From Macrosoma leucophasiata (Eukaryota; Arthropoda; Insecta; Lepidoptera; Hedylidae), in assembly GCA_036365455.1 (NCBI GenBank), contig JAWQUS010000003.1, positions 82,001 to 146,000 on the forward strand: a stretch of 64,000 bases of DNA. The letters run 5' to 3'. Each line of letters opens with the position of its first letter. Position 1 is the first letter of the stretch. The notes beneath the pieces are model-generated. The model made no database searches and was not told where the DNA came from. It saw only the letters and a program-made list of their open reading frames with translations. Both the position numbers and the translations under genes were made by a program. Below, one piece after another: positions 12,001 to 32,800 of the stretch.

Positions 12001-15000
12001 ACAAATTAACGGGAACTTATAAAGCTTAAAACATTACATATAAAAATAAATAAAATTATGTAAACTAACCCCCTTATTCATAAACGTACATTAGATACGT
12101 TTTAGCTATAGAATGCTTTGTCTTTGTCAGTTGCATTGTCAAATGTGCAGGATAGAAAAGGACAAAGGAGAGATTAGCCACACTTTAGCTAAAATACGTA
12201 TATGAATACCCCTTATTCATTGTATATACATAGATATATAGTATACCTACATATAAGAATTAAATAAATACAATAATATGAATAAACTAGCTGTGCCTGC
12301 GACTTTGTTCGCGTGGAATAGTGACTTTGGGAGTTTTGGAAGCGCTTTTGGTTATCAATTTTGGCAAATTTTGAATCTTATACACTTTTGGGTAGCTAAA
12401 AAAAATGTCTTTACAGTAATGCTTCTCTGTACACGATATTAGACGTATGGCCATCGGGGATAAAAGCACACAGGCTGATAGGATTGCGAAAAATTACTAA
12501 TTATATGTTTAAACGCGCAGTCGTGTAAGTAGCTACGACCTACAAACGTCCATCTAATGCTGAATCGTATTTTCTAAAAGGCCATTTTGAACTATTTTGA
12601 ACTTCTATACATAATATTTATTTATAGACAATTATTACAAAGTTTTGTAAAGTTTCAGTCAATTACTGCTGCTAACAGAGAATGAAAGATAAAATATAGA
12701 CCAACGCCATCAACGACGCCACCACCACCACCACCACCACCACCACCACCACAACCACCACAACCACCACCACAACCACCACCACAACCACCACAACCAC
12801 CACCACAACCAATGCCACTAACGCCTCCAAAACTAACAACAACACCACCAACTTCAGCAATGCCTCCATCGCCGCCGACAACACATATTTATCATAAGGA
12901 TAGCTATCTAAAAAAACCTACAATTAAGAAAATTATTATTATCATCAAATATTTAAGTATTTTTTTATGCAACAAAAGGCATCTATTCCGCATAAAACGG
13001 ATAGACGCCTTCGTTTGGCTGGGGCTGGGGATCACTGCCTTAGAGGCATCCGGAGGCATCCATCCCCTTACTTAGGCGTTATCATGTCAAGCAAAAAAAT
13101 AATAAAAATCGAAGCGCTTCGTCATCTACCGTGGAAGAGCTTGGTGACTTTAACCAAACTCTTCAACGGAGTACTCCGGACTGGCCATTTGCCCACTGAT
13201 TGGAAGCTGGGAAGGGTCATTGTCCTCCCGAAACCGGGCAAGGACCGCCGACTCCCGTCCAGCTATCTCCCTATAACTCTACTGTCGCACCTGGGTAAGT
13301 TGTTCGAGTTGTTCGAGCGTCTCCTGCTGCGGAGGCTGGGACCACTTCTCCCGAGTAGGGAGGAGCAATTCGGCTTCCGCGCGGGACACTTAACCACGCT
13401 CCAACTGACCCGGGTGCTGCATTATCTGGCCTTCGAGGCCAACAGAGATCACTACACGGTCAGAGTTTTTCTAGACATAGAAAAAGCTTTCGACCGCGTG
13501 TGGCACGTTGGCCTCCTCGACAAAGTAGCCGCCAGATTACCATCCGGCATTTACAGGGTGGTAGCTGACTTTCTCCAAGATCGGCGGTTCTACGTTGTTC
13601 GAGCGTCTCCTGCTGCGGAGGCTGTGACCACTTCTCCCGAGTAGGGAGGAGCAATTCGGCTTCCGCGCGGGACACTCAACCACGCTCCAACTGACCCGGG
13701 TGCTGCATTATCTGGTCTTCGAGGCCAACAGAGATCACTACGCGGTCAGAGTTTTTCTAGACATAGAAAAAGCTTTCGACCGCGTGTGGCACGTTGGCCT
13801 CCTCGACAAAGTAGCCGCCAGATTACCATCCGGCATTTACAGGATGGTAGCTGACTTTCTCCAAGATCGGCGGTTCTACGTCACGGTGGAGGGCTGCGAT
13901 TCGGCCCAGCACCCAATCCGTGCCGGGGAACCACAGGGCAGCTGTCTGTCGCCGTGCTTATATGCGGCGTACACAGACGACGTTCCCACCCTACGCGACC
14001 ATCTGCGTGAAGGGGATAGGGACGTCATGCTGTCCTGTCCCTGTTTGCCGACGACAGCGCCTACATAGCGACATCGGCTCGGTTGCAATTAGCAATCGCA
14101 AAAATGCAACACCTGCTGGACCTGCTGCCGGAGTGGCTGGACAAGCGGCGGATGGCCGTAAATGTTGACAAGACGGCCGCAATCGTCACACGAGTCCGCC
14201 GCTGGCCTCGGCCACTCCGATTGCGAGGTCAAGACATAGCCTGGCAGTTTACGGTTAAATACTTGGGGTGTATCTGGCTGATTTTGGTATCATTGAAAGT
14301 AAAAATTTTAAAGAACATAATTCCAAATTCAAATTAGCCAAATGTGTGATTTTCATTTGTTTTTCGTACTGTCAAGATGAGTGAATCTAATGAAGGAATT
14401 CGATACATTTTAAAATTTTACTACAAAAAAGGTAAAAAAGCAACACAAGCCGCGAAAAAAATTTGCGATTTTTATAGACCTAGTGCAGTGTCTGTGAGAG
14501 TAGCACAAATTTGGTTTAAGCGTTTTCAATCCGGAAATTTTGATGTCAAAGATGCACCTCGCTCTGGTCGCCCTATTACGGATAAAATGGATGCCATTTT
14601 TGAAAAAGTGGAGCAAGATCGACATATCAGTAGTTACGACGTAGCTGAAGAACTGAGAATTGATCACAAAACAGTTTTGGCGCATTTAAAAAAAGCTGGG
14701 TACAAAAAAAAGCTCCATATTTGGGTACCTCACGATCTCACTGAAAGAAACCTAATGAACCGTGTACTCATTTGTGATTCTTTATTACGACGTAATGAAA
14801 CCGAATCATTTTTGAAGAAGCTGATAACTGGTGATGAAAAGTGGATCACGTACGACAAGAACGTGCGAAAAAGGTCGCGGTCAAAGGCCGGTCAGGCTTC
14901 ACAGACTGTGGCGAAACCCGGGTTAACTCGCAATAAGGTGATGTTGTGTGTGTGGTGGAATTGGAAGGGCATTATTCATTATGAGCTATTACCACCAGAC

Positions 15001-18000
15001 AGGACTATCGATTCTGAACTCTACTGCGAACAACTGATGAGATTAAAGCAAGAAGTTGAGCGAAAGCGGCCGGAATTGATCAACAGAAGTGGTGTGGTGT
15101 TTCATCATGATAACGCTAGACCTCACACATCTATAGCCACTCAGCAAAAATTAAGAGAGTTTGGCTGGGAGGTGTTAATGCATCCGCCGTATAGTCCTGA
15201 CCTTGCATCTTCAGATTTCCACCTGTTTCGGTCTCTTCAGAATTCTTTATGCAATGTTAGGTTAACATCACGAGAGGACTGCCAAATCCACTTGTCGCGG
15301 TATTTTGATGAGAAGTCCCAAAATTTTTATAGCAATGGGATCATGTCCCTACCTTCAAGATGGCAAAAGGTTATCGAAGAAAATGGTACATACATACTTT
15401 AGTTAAATTTAAATAAACTATATTAAAAAATGTTTTGAATTATCTCAAAAAATGCGAAGAAACTTTTTCCCCAACCTATGTCAGCAGCTATACTCACATT
15501 AGATTAATTTAGGTATTTTGTGTCCGCAACGTTGTTGGTCGCTAGTCGCTAGTCGCTAGTGGGTGGTGTCAAGTAAAATAAGTTACTATTTAATGAAATA
15601 TGTATTTAGATTATTTAAATAGGTATCTCATGTTTAAATGATTTATTTGTTACAGCAATCGCAGGATCCGATGTACAGGATGATGTATGAGAAGATGAAG
15701 GAGCAAGAGATGCCGCAAAGCAACGAGGCTGGAATACAAAAGTTCGTTTATAAAACCTTAAAATGAATAATTTATTGCCAAATAATGAGAACATTTAAAA
15801 ATACTAATACATTTTAGAGTTATCAATGAAAACTACGCGTTCTTCGCGGAGTCGACCACCATCGAGTACACCATTGAGCGCAACTGCCTCGTCACCATGG
15901 TAACGTTGTGCTTACTTGTTGCCATGTTGCCATGTTGCCATCACAAGTTTGTCTCTTGATTTGTATATTATTTAAAATGTATTCATTAAAACATTTATCC
16001 GTAGGTTGGAGATTTACTTGACAGCAAAGGATACGGGATAGCAATGAAAAAGAGTAAGCAATTTACTTTACACCTATTTAAAAAACTCTCTCGTTAGGTA
16101 CGTGATTTAGTGACTGACAGACAACGCACAGCCGAAACTACTGGTCGTAGAAAGCTGCAATTAAGGCCGCGTAATGTACCAGGTGTATGAAAGTAGAAAT
16201 ATTTTTTATTCAATACGAAGTGGTAATACTTTAACCAGGGTCACAATTTTATTATAGACTCGGAGTACCGTCAGGCGATGAATCTCGCGCTGCTGAATCT
16301 GCAGGAGGCGGGCGTGCTGCGCGAGATGAAGCACCGCTGGTGGCACGAGAAGCACGGGGGCGGCGCTTGTCTTGTAAGTCATCACTTGTGGAGATAGCAC
16401 TCTAGGTTGGCTCCTGAGTCTGGCCGTTGGCCAGGTGCGCACGAGATGAAGCACCGGTGGTGGCACGAGAAGCACGGGGGCGGCGCTTGTCTTGTAAGTC
16501 ATCACTTGTGGAGATAGCACTCTAGGTTGGCTCCTGAGTCTGGCCGTTGGCCAGGTGCGCACGAGATGAAGCACCGGTGGTGGCACGAGAAGCACGGGGG
16601 CGGCGCTTGTCTGGTAAGTCATCACTTGTGGAGATAGCACTCTAGGTTGGCTCTTGAGTCTGGCCGTTGGCCAGGTGCGCACGAGATGAAGCACCGGTGG
16701 TGGCACGAGAAGCACGGGGGCGGCGCTTGTCTGGTAAGTCATCACTTGTGGAGATAGCACTCTAGGTTGGCTCCTGAGTCTGGCCGCTGGCCAAATGCGC
16801 GCGAAATGAAGCACCGCTGGTGACAGGAATAGCACGTTTACCAGGCGTCGGAGCAGTCTCACTGGTATTGTAGGTCTGTATTTTTATGTTGTAACGTAAC
16901 GTAACTTCACGCCTGTAATCCCCGAAGGGGTAGGCAGAGGTAAATGCATGCATTTAATCATACATGCAAACACCCACGACTCGCCGGTTACGTTTTGGCC
17001 CATGTAACAGGTGGCGAACCTGTTGCCATCTCCGGGCACATTACCAAACTCCGGGGTACTGGGAAACTTCGAGAAAATGTAAAAATCCCAATAGAAGCAG
17101 AGATAAAGGATTTTAGACCTTCATAACATTCTTTAATATCTTTGCACGGGTTCAATCCCTGCGCGTTGGTGGTAGGCAGTAACCGACCTACCACACTGTA
17201 TAGAAAACGAAAAATAAAAAATATATTTGCGCGTTACATGTAGGGGAGGTACCCTAAATACGTGGGGTACCCTAGGGACGTGAGAGACTTTGTGAACGAA
17301 GATGTAGGTATTTATAATATGTTTATAGAAGTGAGTAAAAAAAATGCGGTAAAAATGAATACGGCGTGGCGGTACAGATTTGGAAATTTGATGTGTTGAG
17401 GCACAGTGACGTAGCTAATGAAATTTAATATGGCCAGACGGCGTTGGGAGATGTAGTGCGATTAAAACCAATTTTTGTGTCGACTACATTAAACGATGTA
17501 CCACATCGCATTTTAAAAATTTGATGTCCTATGATGTTGCTCAGCTGAAAGTGTTAAACTTTCATCTTACGTCCTCGAACTCATCTTCCAATGAACCTAG
17601 AATTCATACATCGGCCGTCAACCACAAATGTATCGAGGGGACGTTTCTTCCCCCAGCAGACGGTCGGCCGGCGACGCCTCGCTTACGGTGTCTTATCGGT
17701 TATATCTCATTTGTGAACAGAAAAGCGAGGACCACGAGAACACGGAGCTGTCGATGGCGAACTTCCTGGGGCTGTTCCTGGTGCTGGTGGTGGGGTGTGC
17801 GCTGGGCGTGGTGGTGTCGTGCGGCGACCTGGCGGTGGCGGCGGTGAGGCGGCCCGAGCGCGCGCCCTTCCTGCGTCGCTTCTGGGCCGAGCTGCGGTTC
17901 GTGTTCCGCTTCGAGCAATTCGTGAAGCCGGTGCGCGGCCCGCCCATGCCCTCGCCCACGGACGAGGCGGACGAGGCGGACGAGGCGGACGGGGAGGGGG

Positions 18001-18122
18001 AGAGGGAGGAGGCACTCGCGCCCCGCTCGGCGTCGCTGCGCTCGCGGCAGTCGGCGAGCGCGCGGCGCACGTCCATCTACGCGGCGAGCGCGCGGATTGC
18101 GCGACACCAGACGCCGCGCTAA
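6032..18122 (+). CDS. Kainate-type ionotropic glutamate receptor, 3' twelve exons (partial, 5' end outside window)
   Basis: Glutamate-gated cation channel of the synaptic membrane. Exons with GT/AG borders: 6032-6241, 7434-7652, 7799-7862, 7940-8085, 9331-9492, 10134-10333, 11150-11354, 15656-15741, 15818-15899, 16005-16053, 16258-16373, 17721-18122. Joined they give 1941 nt, in frame throughout, 646 residues. Order: end of the amino-terminal domain; S1 ligand lobe (NPYVM, GFCIELID, DLTITAEREEAVDF with the glutamate-binding Arg, PFMNLGISILFR); M1 (VWMYLGLAYVGTSLVLYVV); pore loop with Gln at the Q/R site (AVLLQGSEIAP); M3 with the SYTANLA gate (about 355-361); S2 with GGSTYTFFE and the binding Glu in FFAESTTIEY; M4 (NFLGLFLVLVVGCALGVVV); cytoplasmic tail with a DEA repeat. 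All main ligand contacts are present, so it should bind glutamate. Kainate class is inferred from motifs, not from a tree. Two exons have tandem-duplicated 3' ends. Confidence 0.9.
6147..6394 (+). repeat. Tandem duplication of the 3' end of the first visible receptor exon
   Basis: The segment 6147-6263, which covers the exon end and its donor GTCAGT at 6242, recurs at 6277-6394 about 130 bp downstream and nearly identical. The second copy has one extra C, which breaks the frame, and its donor GT has become GG. It therefore reads as a dead exon fragment in the intron. Only the first copy joins in frame to the exon at 7434. Confidence 0.85.
6446..6543 (+). repeat. Two inverted CCAAT pairs
   Basis: GTGATTGGTT at 6446-6455 pairs with AACCAATCAC at 6468-6477, a perfect 10-bp stem. 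ATTGGTTG at 6521-6528 pairs with CAACCAAT at 6536-6543. This puts four CCAAT/ATTGG cores in under 100 bp inside a receptor intron. It may be chance, a small fold-back element or an NF-Y-type site cluster. Confidence 0.45.
6705..6732 (+). repeat. Perfect 12-bp hairpin
   Basis: AAACATATGCAA and its exact reverse complement are separated by four bases (GTTT). The surroundings are very AT-rich intron and no function can be assigned. Confidence 0.5.
6740..7433. other. Receptor intron: AT-rich, with an imperfect 85-bp direct repeat and a dispersed-repeat fragment
   Basis: CTGACAACGTATACTATTG occurs near 7131 and again near 7201, each followed by a similar GATCACTAT stretch, so roughly 7106-7190 and 7191-7275 are imperfect direct repeats. 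At 7350-7405 lies a sequence shared with 63200-63260 (CGGGCGGGACGTC, then ATTCTATACG and ATTATTACAT), marking a dispersed repeat that ends about 30 bp before the acceptor of the exon at 7434. Confidence 0.5.
8150..8430 (-). mobile_element. RTE-type LINE 3' fragment (5' truncated, decayed)
   Basis: On the minus strand this resembles the C-terminal end of an RTE reverse transcriptase ORF plus the short 3' end seen again at 19634, 41820, 42437 and 46383. The shared core is AAAAGACGTCCACTTCTGGA followed by a similar ~200-bp stretch. The frame is broken by indels. It lies in a receptor intron. Confidence 0.6.
8430..8940. other. Receptor intron without recognised gene
   Basis: AT-rich intron. A stretch from about 8610 (AATCAGAATCAGAAACTCATTTATTCATTTAG onward, seen only in part) may be an old repeat tail, but no second copy was found in this window. 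Confidence 0.3.
8971..9200 (+). mobile_element. tRNA-derived SINE-like element
   Basis: TAGTTAAGTGG at 8986-8996 fits the pol III A-box consensus, and GGTTCGATTA at 9033-9042 is a B box with one deviation; the 36-bp gap is normal for tRNA-derived promoters. No A-rich tail or clear target duplication was found, so the ends are approximate. It differs from the SINE family at 24161 and 40020. Confidence 0.5.
9500..10130. other. Receptor intron with a short GGAC microsatellite
   Basis: AT-rich intron between receptor exons. A degenerate GGAC/CAGA tract lies at about 9870-9942. Nothing else is recognised. Confidence 0.4.
10334..11149. repeat. Receptor intron with a fragment of dispersed repeat family A near 10900-11010
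   Basis: The end of the intron contains GATGCGGTGGTGCCTGGC followed by GGAACTCTACCG, the 3' end motif of the family described at 25080-25400. The rest is AT-rich and unassigned. Confidence 0.5.
11366..11780 (+). repeat. Dispersed repeat family A copy
   Basis: Matches the order of the best copies: ATGGCAAACGAGC, ACATTGATGTTA, GATGACT.TAGCC, CCGCCCCTGAGACC, ACCGG.ACACGATAG, ACACTACCACTTGGCGGCAG, GATGCGGT, and a terminal GGAACTCTACCACC. No ORF, so a non-autonomous or SINE-like family. It starts 12 bp after a receptor exon donor. Confidence 0.65.
11815..11945 (-). mobile_element. LINE 3'-end remnant
   Basis: On the minus strand the sequence runs through GGCATTAAATCCGCC and GTGCATTAAAGTTC and ends in a TAAATAAATAAA tail. 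This is the layout of a LINE 3' UTR and tail of the CR1/Jockey kind. No coding part remains. Confidence 0.55.
12068..12216. mobile_element. Small MITE with CCCCTTATTCATA terminal inverted repeats
   Basis: The left end CCCCTTATTCATAAACGTA is mirrored at the right by TACGTATATGAATACCCCTTA, giving a ~150-bp element with imperfect terminal inverted repeats and no ORF. The superfamily is not determined. Confidence 0.55.
12285..12890 (+). repeat. Composite dispersed repeat with (CCA)n minisatellite
   Basis: It starts with CTAGCTGTGCCTGCGACTTT and TTCGCGTGGAATAGTGACTT (family C). It continues to a (CCA)n/CCACAA tract at about 12715-12812 and then a less regular Thr/Pro-codon-like stretch with CCTCCAAAACTAACAAC and GCCTCCATCGCC. 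The same modules in the same order occur at 57097-57460. The repeat opens reading frames but has no coding signature. Confidence 0.65.
13100..14275 (+). mobile_element. Jockey-clade LINE fragment with a 286-bp internal tandem duplication
   Basis: The reverse transcriptase segments are typical of jockey elements: LGRVIVLPKPGKDRRLPSS, EEQFGFRAGHLTTLQLTRVL, FLDIEKAFDRVWH, then IRAGEPQGSCLSPCLYAAYTDD, FADDSAYIATSA and VKYLGC. Bases 13311-13596 are repeated at 13597-13882 with about five differences. Because 286 is not a multiple of three, the frame shifts and the ORF ends near 13644. A further shift lies near 14038, before the FADD box. The element lacks its 5' part and is cut on the right at about 14275, where the mariner begins. 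Confidence 0.8.
14276..15478 (+). mobile_element. Mariner (Tc1/mariner) transposon with intact transposase; left terminus missing or diverged
   Basis: The right end CGAAGAAACTTTTTCCCCAA followed by CCTA is a good mariner terminal inverted repeat with a TA at 15477-15478. A matching TTGGGGAAAAAGTTTCTTCG was not found on the left. The only TTGGGG there belongs to the LINE's YLGC codons. The left end therefore appears deleted or heavily diverged, so the copy is probably immobile although its gene is intact. It abuts the jockey fragment. Confidence 0.8.
14377..15402 (+). CDS. Mariner transposase, D,D34D, full length
   Basis: 341 residues, the usual length for mariner, no frameshift or stop. The N-terminal half carries two helix-turn-helix units, with RSGRP between them at about residues 62-66 and WVPHDLTE after them. 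The catalytic triad is complete: Asp153 in TGDEKW, Asp245 in HHDNARPH and Asp280 in SPDLASSDFHLF. Exactly 34 residues separate the last two. Overall it looks closest to the cecropia/Hsmar1-like group, which I infer from general appearance only. It lies in a receptor intron in the sense direction. Confidence 0.92.
   Translation: MSESNEGIRYILKFYYKKGKKATQAAKKICDFYRPSAVSVRVAQIWFKRFQSGNFDVKDAPRSGRPITDKMDAIFEKVEQDRHISSYDVAEELRIDHKTVLAHLKKAGYKKKLHIWVPHDLTERNLMNRVLICDSLLRRNETESFLKKLITGDEKWITYDKNVRKRSRSKAGQASQTVAKPGLTRNKVMLCVWWNWKGIIHYELLPPDRTIDSELYCEQLMRLKQEVERKRPELINRSGVVFHHDNARPHTSIATQQKLREFGWEVLMHPPYSPDLASSDFHLFRSLQNSLCNVRLTSREDCQIHLSRYFDEKSQNFYSNGIMSLPSRWQKVIEENGTYIL
15479..15655. other. Short receptor intron remainder
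   Basis: Contains a small CGCTAGT repeat (15538-15560) and the polypyrimidine tract before the acceptor at 15655. Confidence 0.4.
16321..16822 (+). repeat. 120-bp tandem repeat made of a receptor exon end and its 5' splice site (4.2 copies)
   Basis: Units begin at 16321, 16441, 16561 and 16681, plus a partial unit at 16801-16822. Each full unit holds the coding GAGATGAAGCACCG(C/G)TGG...GGCGCTTGTCT stretch and a GTAAGTC donor, then about 60 bp of intron. The first unit is the genuine exon end (donor at 16374). Read-through past the first donor meets TAG within eight codons, so distal donors would cut off M4. Copies differ at only a few bases. Confidence 0.92.
16905..17215 (+). repeat. Dispersed repeat family B copy (SINE-like)
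   Basis: Shares with 30830-31010 the order AATGCATGCATT, AAACACCCAC, CGCCGGTTA, GTTTTGG, GTAACAGG, CCTGTTG, CATTACCAAA, and TAAAGGA. It contains GGGTTCAATCCCTG near 17149, close to a pol III B box. A start motif CACGCCTGTAATCCCCGAAG is met in reverse near 48060. It lies in the last receptor intron. Confidence 0.55.
17216..17720. other. Last receptor intron, unassigned part
   Basis: No repeat or exon recognised. A GC-rich patch at 17640-17690 precedes the acceptor AACAG at 17716-17720. Confidence 0.3.
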
Positions 18123-18178
18123 CCTGAACGCCTGCGAAACTATTGCGTGCGCTCTAGAATATAGGTATTCCGTAGTTC

Positions 18179-18184
18179 AATAAA
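18179..18184 (+). terminator. Polyadenylation signal AATAAA of the glutamate receptor
   Basis: AATAAA lies 57 bp after the stop codon of the receptor. A further AATAAA near 18444 could serve as a distal site. Confidence 0.6.
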
Positions 18185-19625
18185 AGTAATTATGCCGTTT
18201 CGAACGTAGCTTCCGGGACGATTGCCCATGTTCAGATGTGTTGAAAAAAGCGACTCTATGTGCTCGTAGGGACGTGGACTAGATTTTTTATTATTTTATA
18301 GTAATTTCCAAAAGTACCTTTAAGAAAAGTACATAAATATTGTCTTTAGAACGTGTGCTCAACATCTCTAATAGTTATTATGATACAACGGATTCAAAAC
18401 GGCGTCGTGTGGTAAAACACTAAACTTGTGAATTATATGGAGAAATAAAAACATTTTAAAATATTCGTCATCGTCATCGTCAATACCTGCTACGATTTTA
18501 TGGAAACATTATATAAGTATGTATACATATAAAAAGTTGTTGCAAATCGTATAAGAAATCTAAAAGTGAAATTACTGTTACTTTAAAATTCACTTCTTGT
18601 TCAGTTTTTCGTCACTTTTAAGTTCTTCCATCTTACATGATTCATGAGTAAATTTTGTATCTTTGTATCACATTTGCAAGTCAATGTCATGTGATATGTT
18701 CATGTGATTCCTATTCTGTATTATAATCCTATAATTCCAATTCTGTATTATAATCATTGAACGTGTTGCAAGCAACTGTTGGGAAAATGACTAAGAAGTA
18801 TCGTATTGACTGATCGATATGAGTGGAAACATTGGACCCACCGTACGGCAATTTATTCTCTTCGGTTTTACCAACCAACCAACCAACCAACCTTGCAATG
18901 ATCATTTTTCGCGACCATAACGAAAAAGACACCTTTCTTCTTCAATACCTATCACTATAAAATCTAAGTAAATATAAAAACCAAATGCGCGTACGTATTT
19001 AAATCAAGATCCTACTAACATTCATTGATTAGCAGACAATTAATTGGGTAATATATTATACTTTGTCTTATACTGTGTCTCAGGTAACAACAATTTAATA
19101 AAAATTGGTACGTAATTCATTTAGCAAACAAAGGGCAATTTATTCATTTTTTTCATGAGTACTTAGATGATTTAATTTTACGTATTTTATAGGCATTTAA
19201 CACGCTGCATTTGTAACTGTTTTTTTGACAATAACATAGTTAAAAAGAATAAACATTTGGTGTAAAATTGAAATGGTGCTGTTTTATTGTTAACCCATCG
19301 CACACCCAACATGATCACGCCTCTCTGGAGGCAGGAGGCAACAGGTAGGTACAATCGCACACAACATGCTTGAGTGACTCAAAGAGAAAACTGAAATACG
19401 ATACGAGTGCTACTCTGTGTCTAGCCAATTTCTACAGGCAGCTCCCAGGCTAGCCCAATTTACATCTTGTACTGGCATCGCATTTTACGAGGACTTTAGA
19501 ACATAGAAGGTAAACGTTTTATACCCATTACTCTATAGGCTGCATAAGTAGCTCCCCAATATAGGACTGATATCTCCTGTTCGACCAATGTTTGATATAA
19601 TATGTTCAAGTTGAAAACTTGAAAT
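18185..19625. other. Intergenic region after the receptor
   Basis: AT-rich DNA with no gene seen. It has a (CCAA)n tract at 18870-18892 and a small GC-richer patch near 19310-19450 without a reading frame of note. Confidence 0.4.
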
Positions 19626-19629
19626 TCAT

Positions 19630-20570
19630 CGTCATCATCATTTCAACAAAGAGACGTCCACGGCTGGACAAAAACTTCCCAAAAAAGATTGCCACAACGA
19701 ACGGTGCTGGGCCGCCCTCATCCAGCGATTGCCCGCGACTTTCACCAGGTCATTTCTGATTCGATCCCTCTTTCTGATTTGCTTTCTACGTGACCTTGAG
19801 CCTTATGTGGTCCACAGTCAATTCAGTTCATTACTGGCAACACTTTGGTCATAGACTTTGTTCAACACTGTGGTAAATTGGACGAGAAGATGTATCGTAG
19901 CTGCCAAACAGAGTTAGATTCGGCGATTGACTTCTTTATCGAATTGCTAACGTTATACCCTCAACTATAAGAGCAATGTGCATTTTAAGATCCACTCTTT
20001 GGAAAGCTCCACTGAGGCTTTAAAGCATAGTGCTAAAGTCTTCCAGGGTCAAAGCCATGACTACCATATCATCCGCAAATTGGAGGTGGGAGATGTAGAT
20101 ACTCGCTGTGACTGTTAGTGTCGTCCCAGTGAAGAAGCTTGAAGACGTCTTCCAATGCAGCGGTGAACAGTTTTGGAGATCTGACATTTCCTTGTCTCAC
20201 GCGTCGCTGCAGTTGGATAGGTTTCGAGTTCTGTTCCTGAAGGTGAACCAGTGTTTTCGTACAAGCTCCTCAGCACCTCAATGTAGTCGATTTGGACCAG
20301 ATGTGACTAGAGAACAACCCAAATCTCCATCGAGTCGAAGGCTCTCTCATAGAACGCTGCCCACGAACGTTAGATATAGGTGCTGGATTCTCCTACTCTT
20401 TAGTCTTCTGTATAACCTGCCGCAGCGTGTGAATGTGGTCCATGGTGCTAAATCCTTTACGGAAACCGGCTTGTTCGGGCTGTAAGTCATCGAGTCGGCG
20501 ATATAAGGGTTTATTCCGGAAATCCCCACCAGTGGGGATAGGACGGTTCGTAATGACTCTTGAAAGCATC
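19630..20570 (-). mobile_element. RTE-type LINE remnant
   Basis: On the minus strand the 3' end is AAATGATGATGACG, preceded by the same core as at 8150. Further up the ORF, broken reading frames show reverse transcriptase pieces resembling those at 46872-47219. Several indels and an internal deletion near 19765 make it a dead copy. It lies between the receptor and the MFSD6-like gene. Confidence 0.65.
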
Positions 20571-21061
20571 CTATATTAACTTATAATACCTAATGCAGTT
20601 TAATTGACTTATAATTATGTTTTTACCTTAATTATTAGTTAATATTTATCATTTTGTATCTTAAAGTGCGAAATATTTCAATGAAAATCTTTATCTTTTT
20701 AAAATAGAAAATGTAACGAACAACTGCCAAATCTACTTTCATCTCAGAATAGAAACTTAAGATTTGCCTCCATCATCTTAATAAGTTATTTTACAAAACA
20801 CAATTAAGTAGATATGAAATTGCATCCTATCATTAAACAATTAAAACATAATTACACATCATTAAACATATAAGAACATAAACACAGGACCAAAACGTCA
20901 AGCTGAGATTGCTTTAACTTAATTAACAACACATTGCTCGGAATTATGTTACTATTTGGAAGGAAGGACAAGTACAAACCGTACAGTAATCAATTTATAT
21001 ACAAATACGTGACAAGCATAATGAAGGTGGCGGCTACAGTGTCGAACCGGGACTCCGTGAT
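20571..21061. other. AT-rich upstream region of the MFSD6-like gene
   Basis: No gene. This region must hold the promoter if the first coding exon at 21223 is right, but no clear TATA box or initiator could be singled out. Confidence 0.35.
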
Positions 21062-21222
21062 TTGATCGAGCGAGCGAGGCGGCGCGCGCAGTGGGTGCCG
21101 CGGGTGCCGCGGGTGCGGGTGCGGGTGCGGGTGCTGGGGCGTGTGCGGGGCGCAGGCGCCGGCCTATCGAGCGGGCGGCGGCGGCGAGCGGCCGGCGGCC
21201 TGACGGCAGTCCGCGCCGCACC
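21062..21222 (+). promoter_or_regulatory. GC-rich 5' untranslated region / CpG-rich block before the MFSD6-like start codon
   Basis: An abrupt change from AT-rich DNA to about three-quarters GC occurs at 21065, with GGTGCG repeats at 21100-21140. It runs straight into the start codon at 21223 (context GCACCATGG, a strong match to the animal start context). The upstream frame is open but encodes low-complexity Ala/Gly, so I place the start at 21223. Confidence 0.5.
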
Positions 21223-32630
<11,408 letters not shown>

Positions 32631-32642
<12 letters not shown>

Positions 32643-32800
32643 ACCCGTCAACCCCGCGCCGCCGCCGCCGCCACCGCCGCCACCGCCGGGGACAGAGAGA
32701 ACCATCACCTCCGTGCCGACTCTGCCTCCGTGACGCCGCACCTGCCAGCGCCGCCGCCGCCGGATACAGATAGCCCCGTTACCCCGGCGAATATACCCCG
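32631..32800 (+). repeat. 3' UTR of the MFSD6-like gene with a degenerate copy of the stop-codon region
   Basis: GG(G/A)TACAGATAG followed by (A/C)CCCGT and ACCCC occurs at 32631 (containing the real stop) and at 32762. Proline-codon-like CCGCCG repeats lie between. The downstream copy is outside the reading frame. No nearby AATAAA was identified. Confidence 0.5.

Noticed and set aside
20108..20485. 125-codon plus-strand frame
   Set aside because: It is the antisense of an RTE remnant whose coding strand is minus.
21091..21222. Longer N-terminus for the MFSD6-like protein from an upstream ATG at 21091
   Set aside because: The extension is Gly/Ala low complexity from GGTGCG repeats, while the ATG at 21223 has a strong start context.
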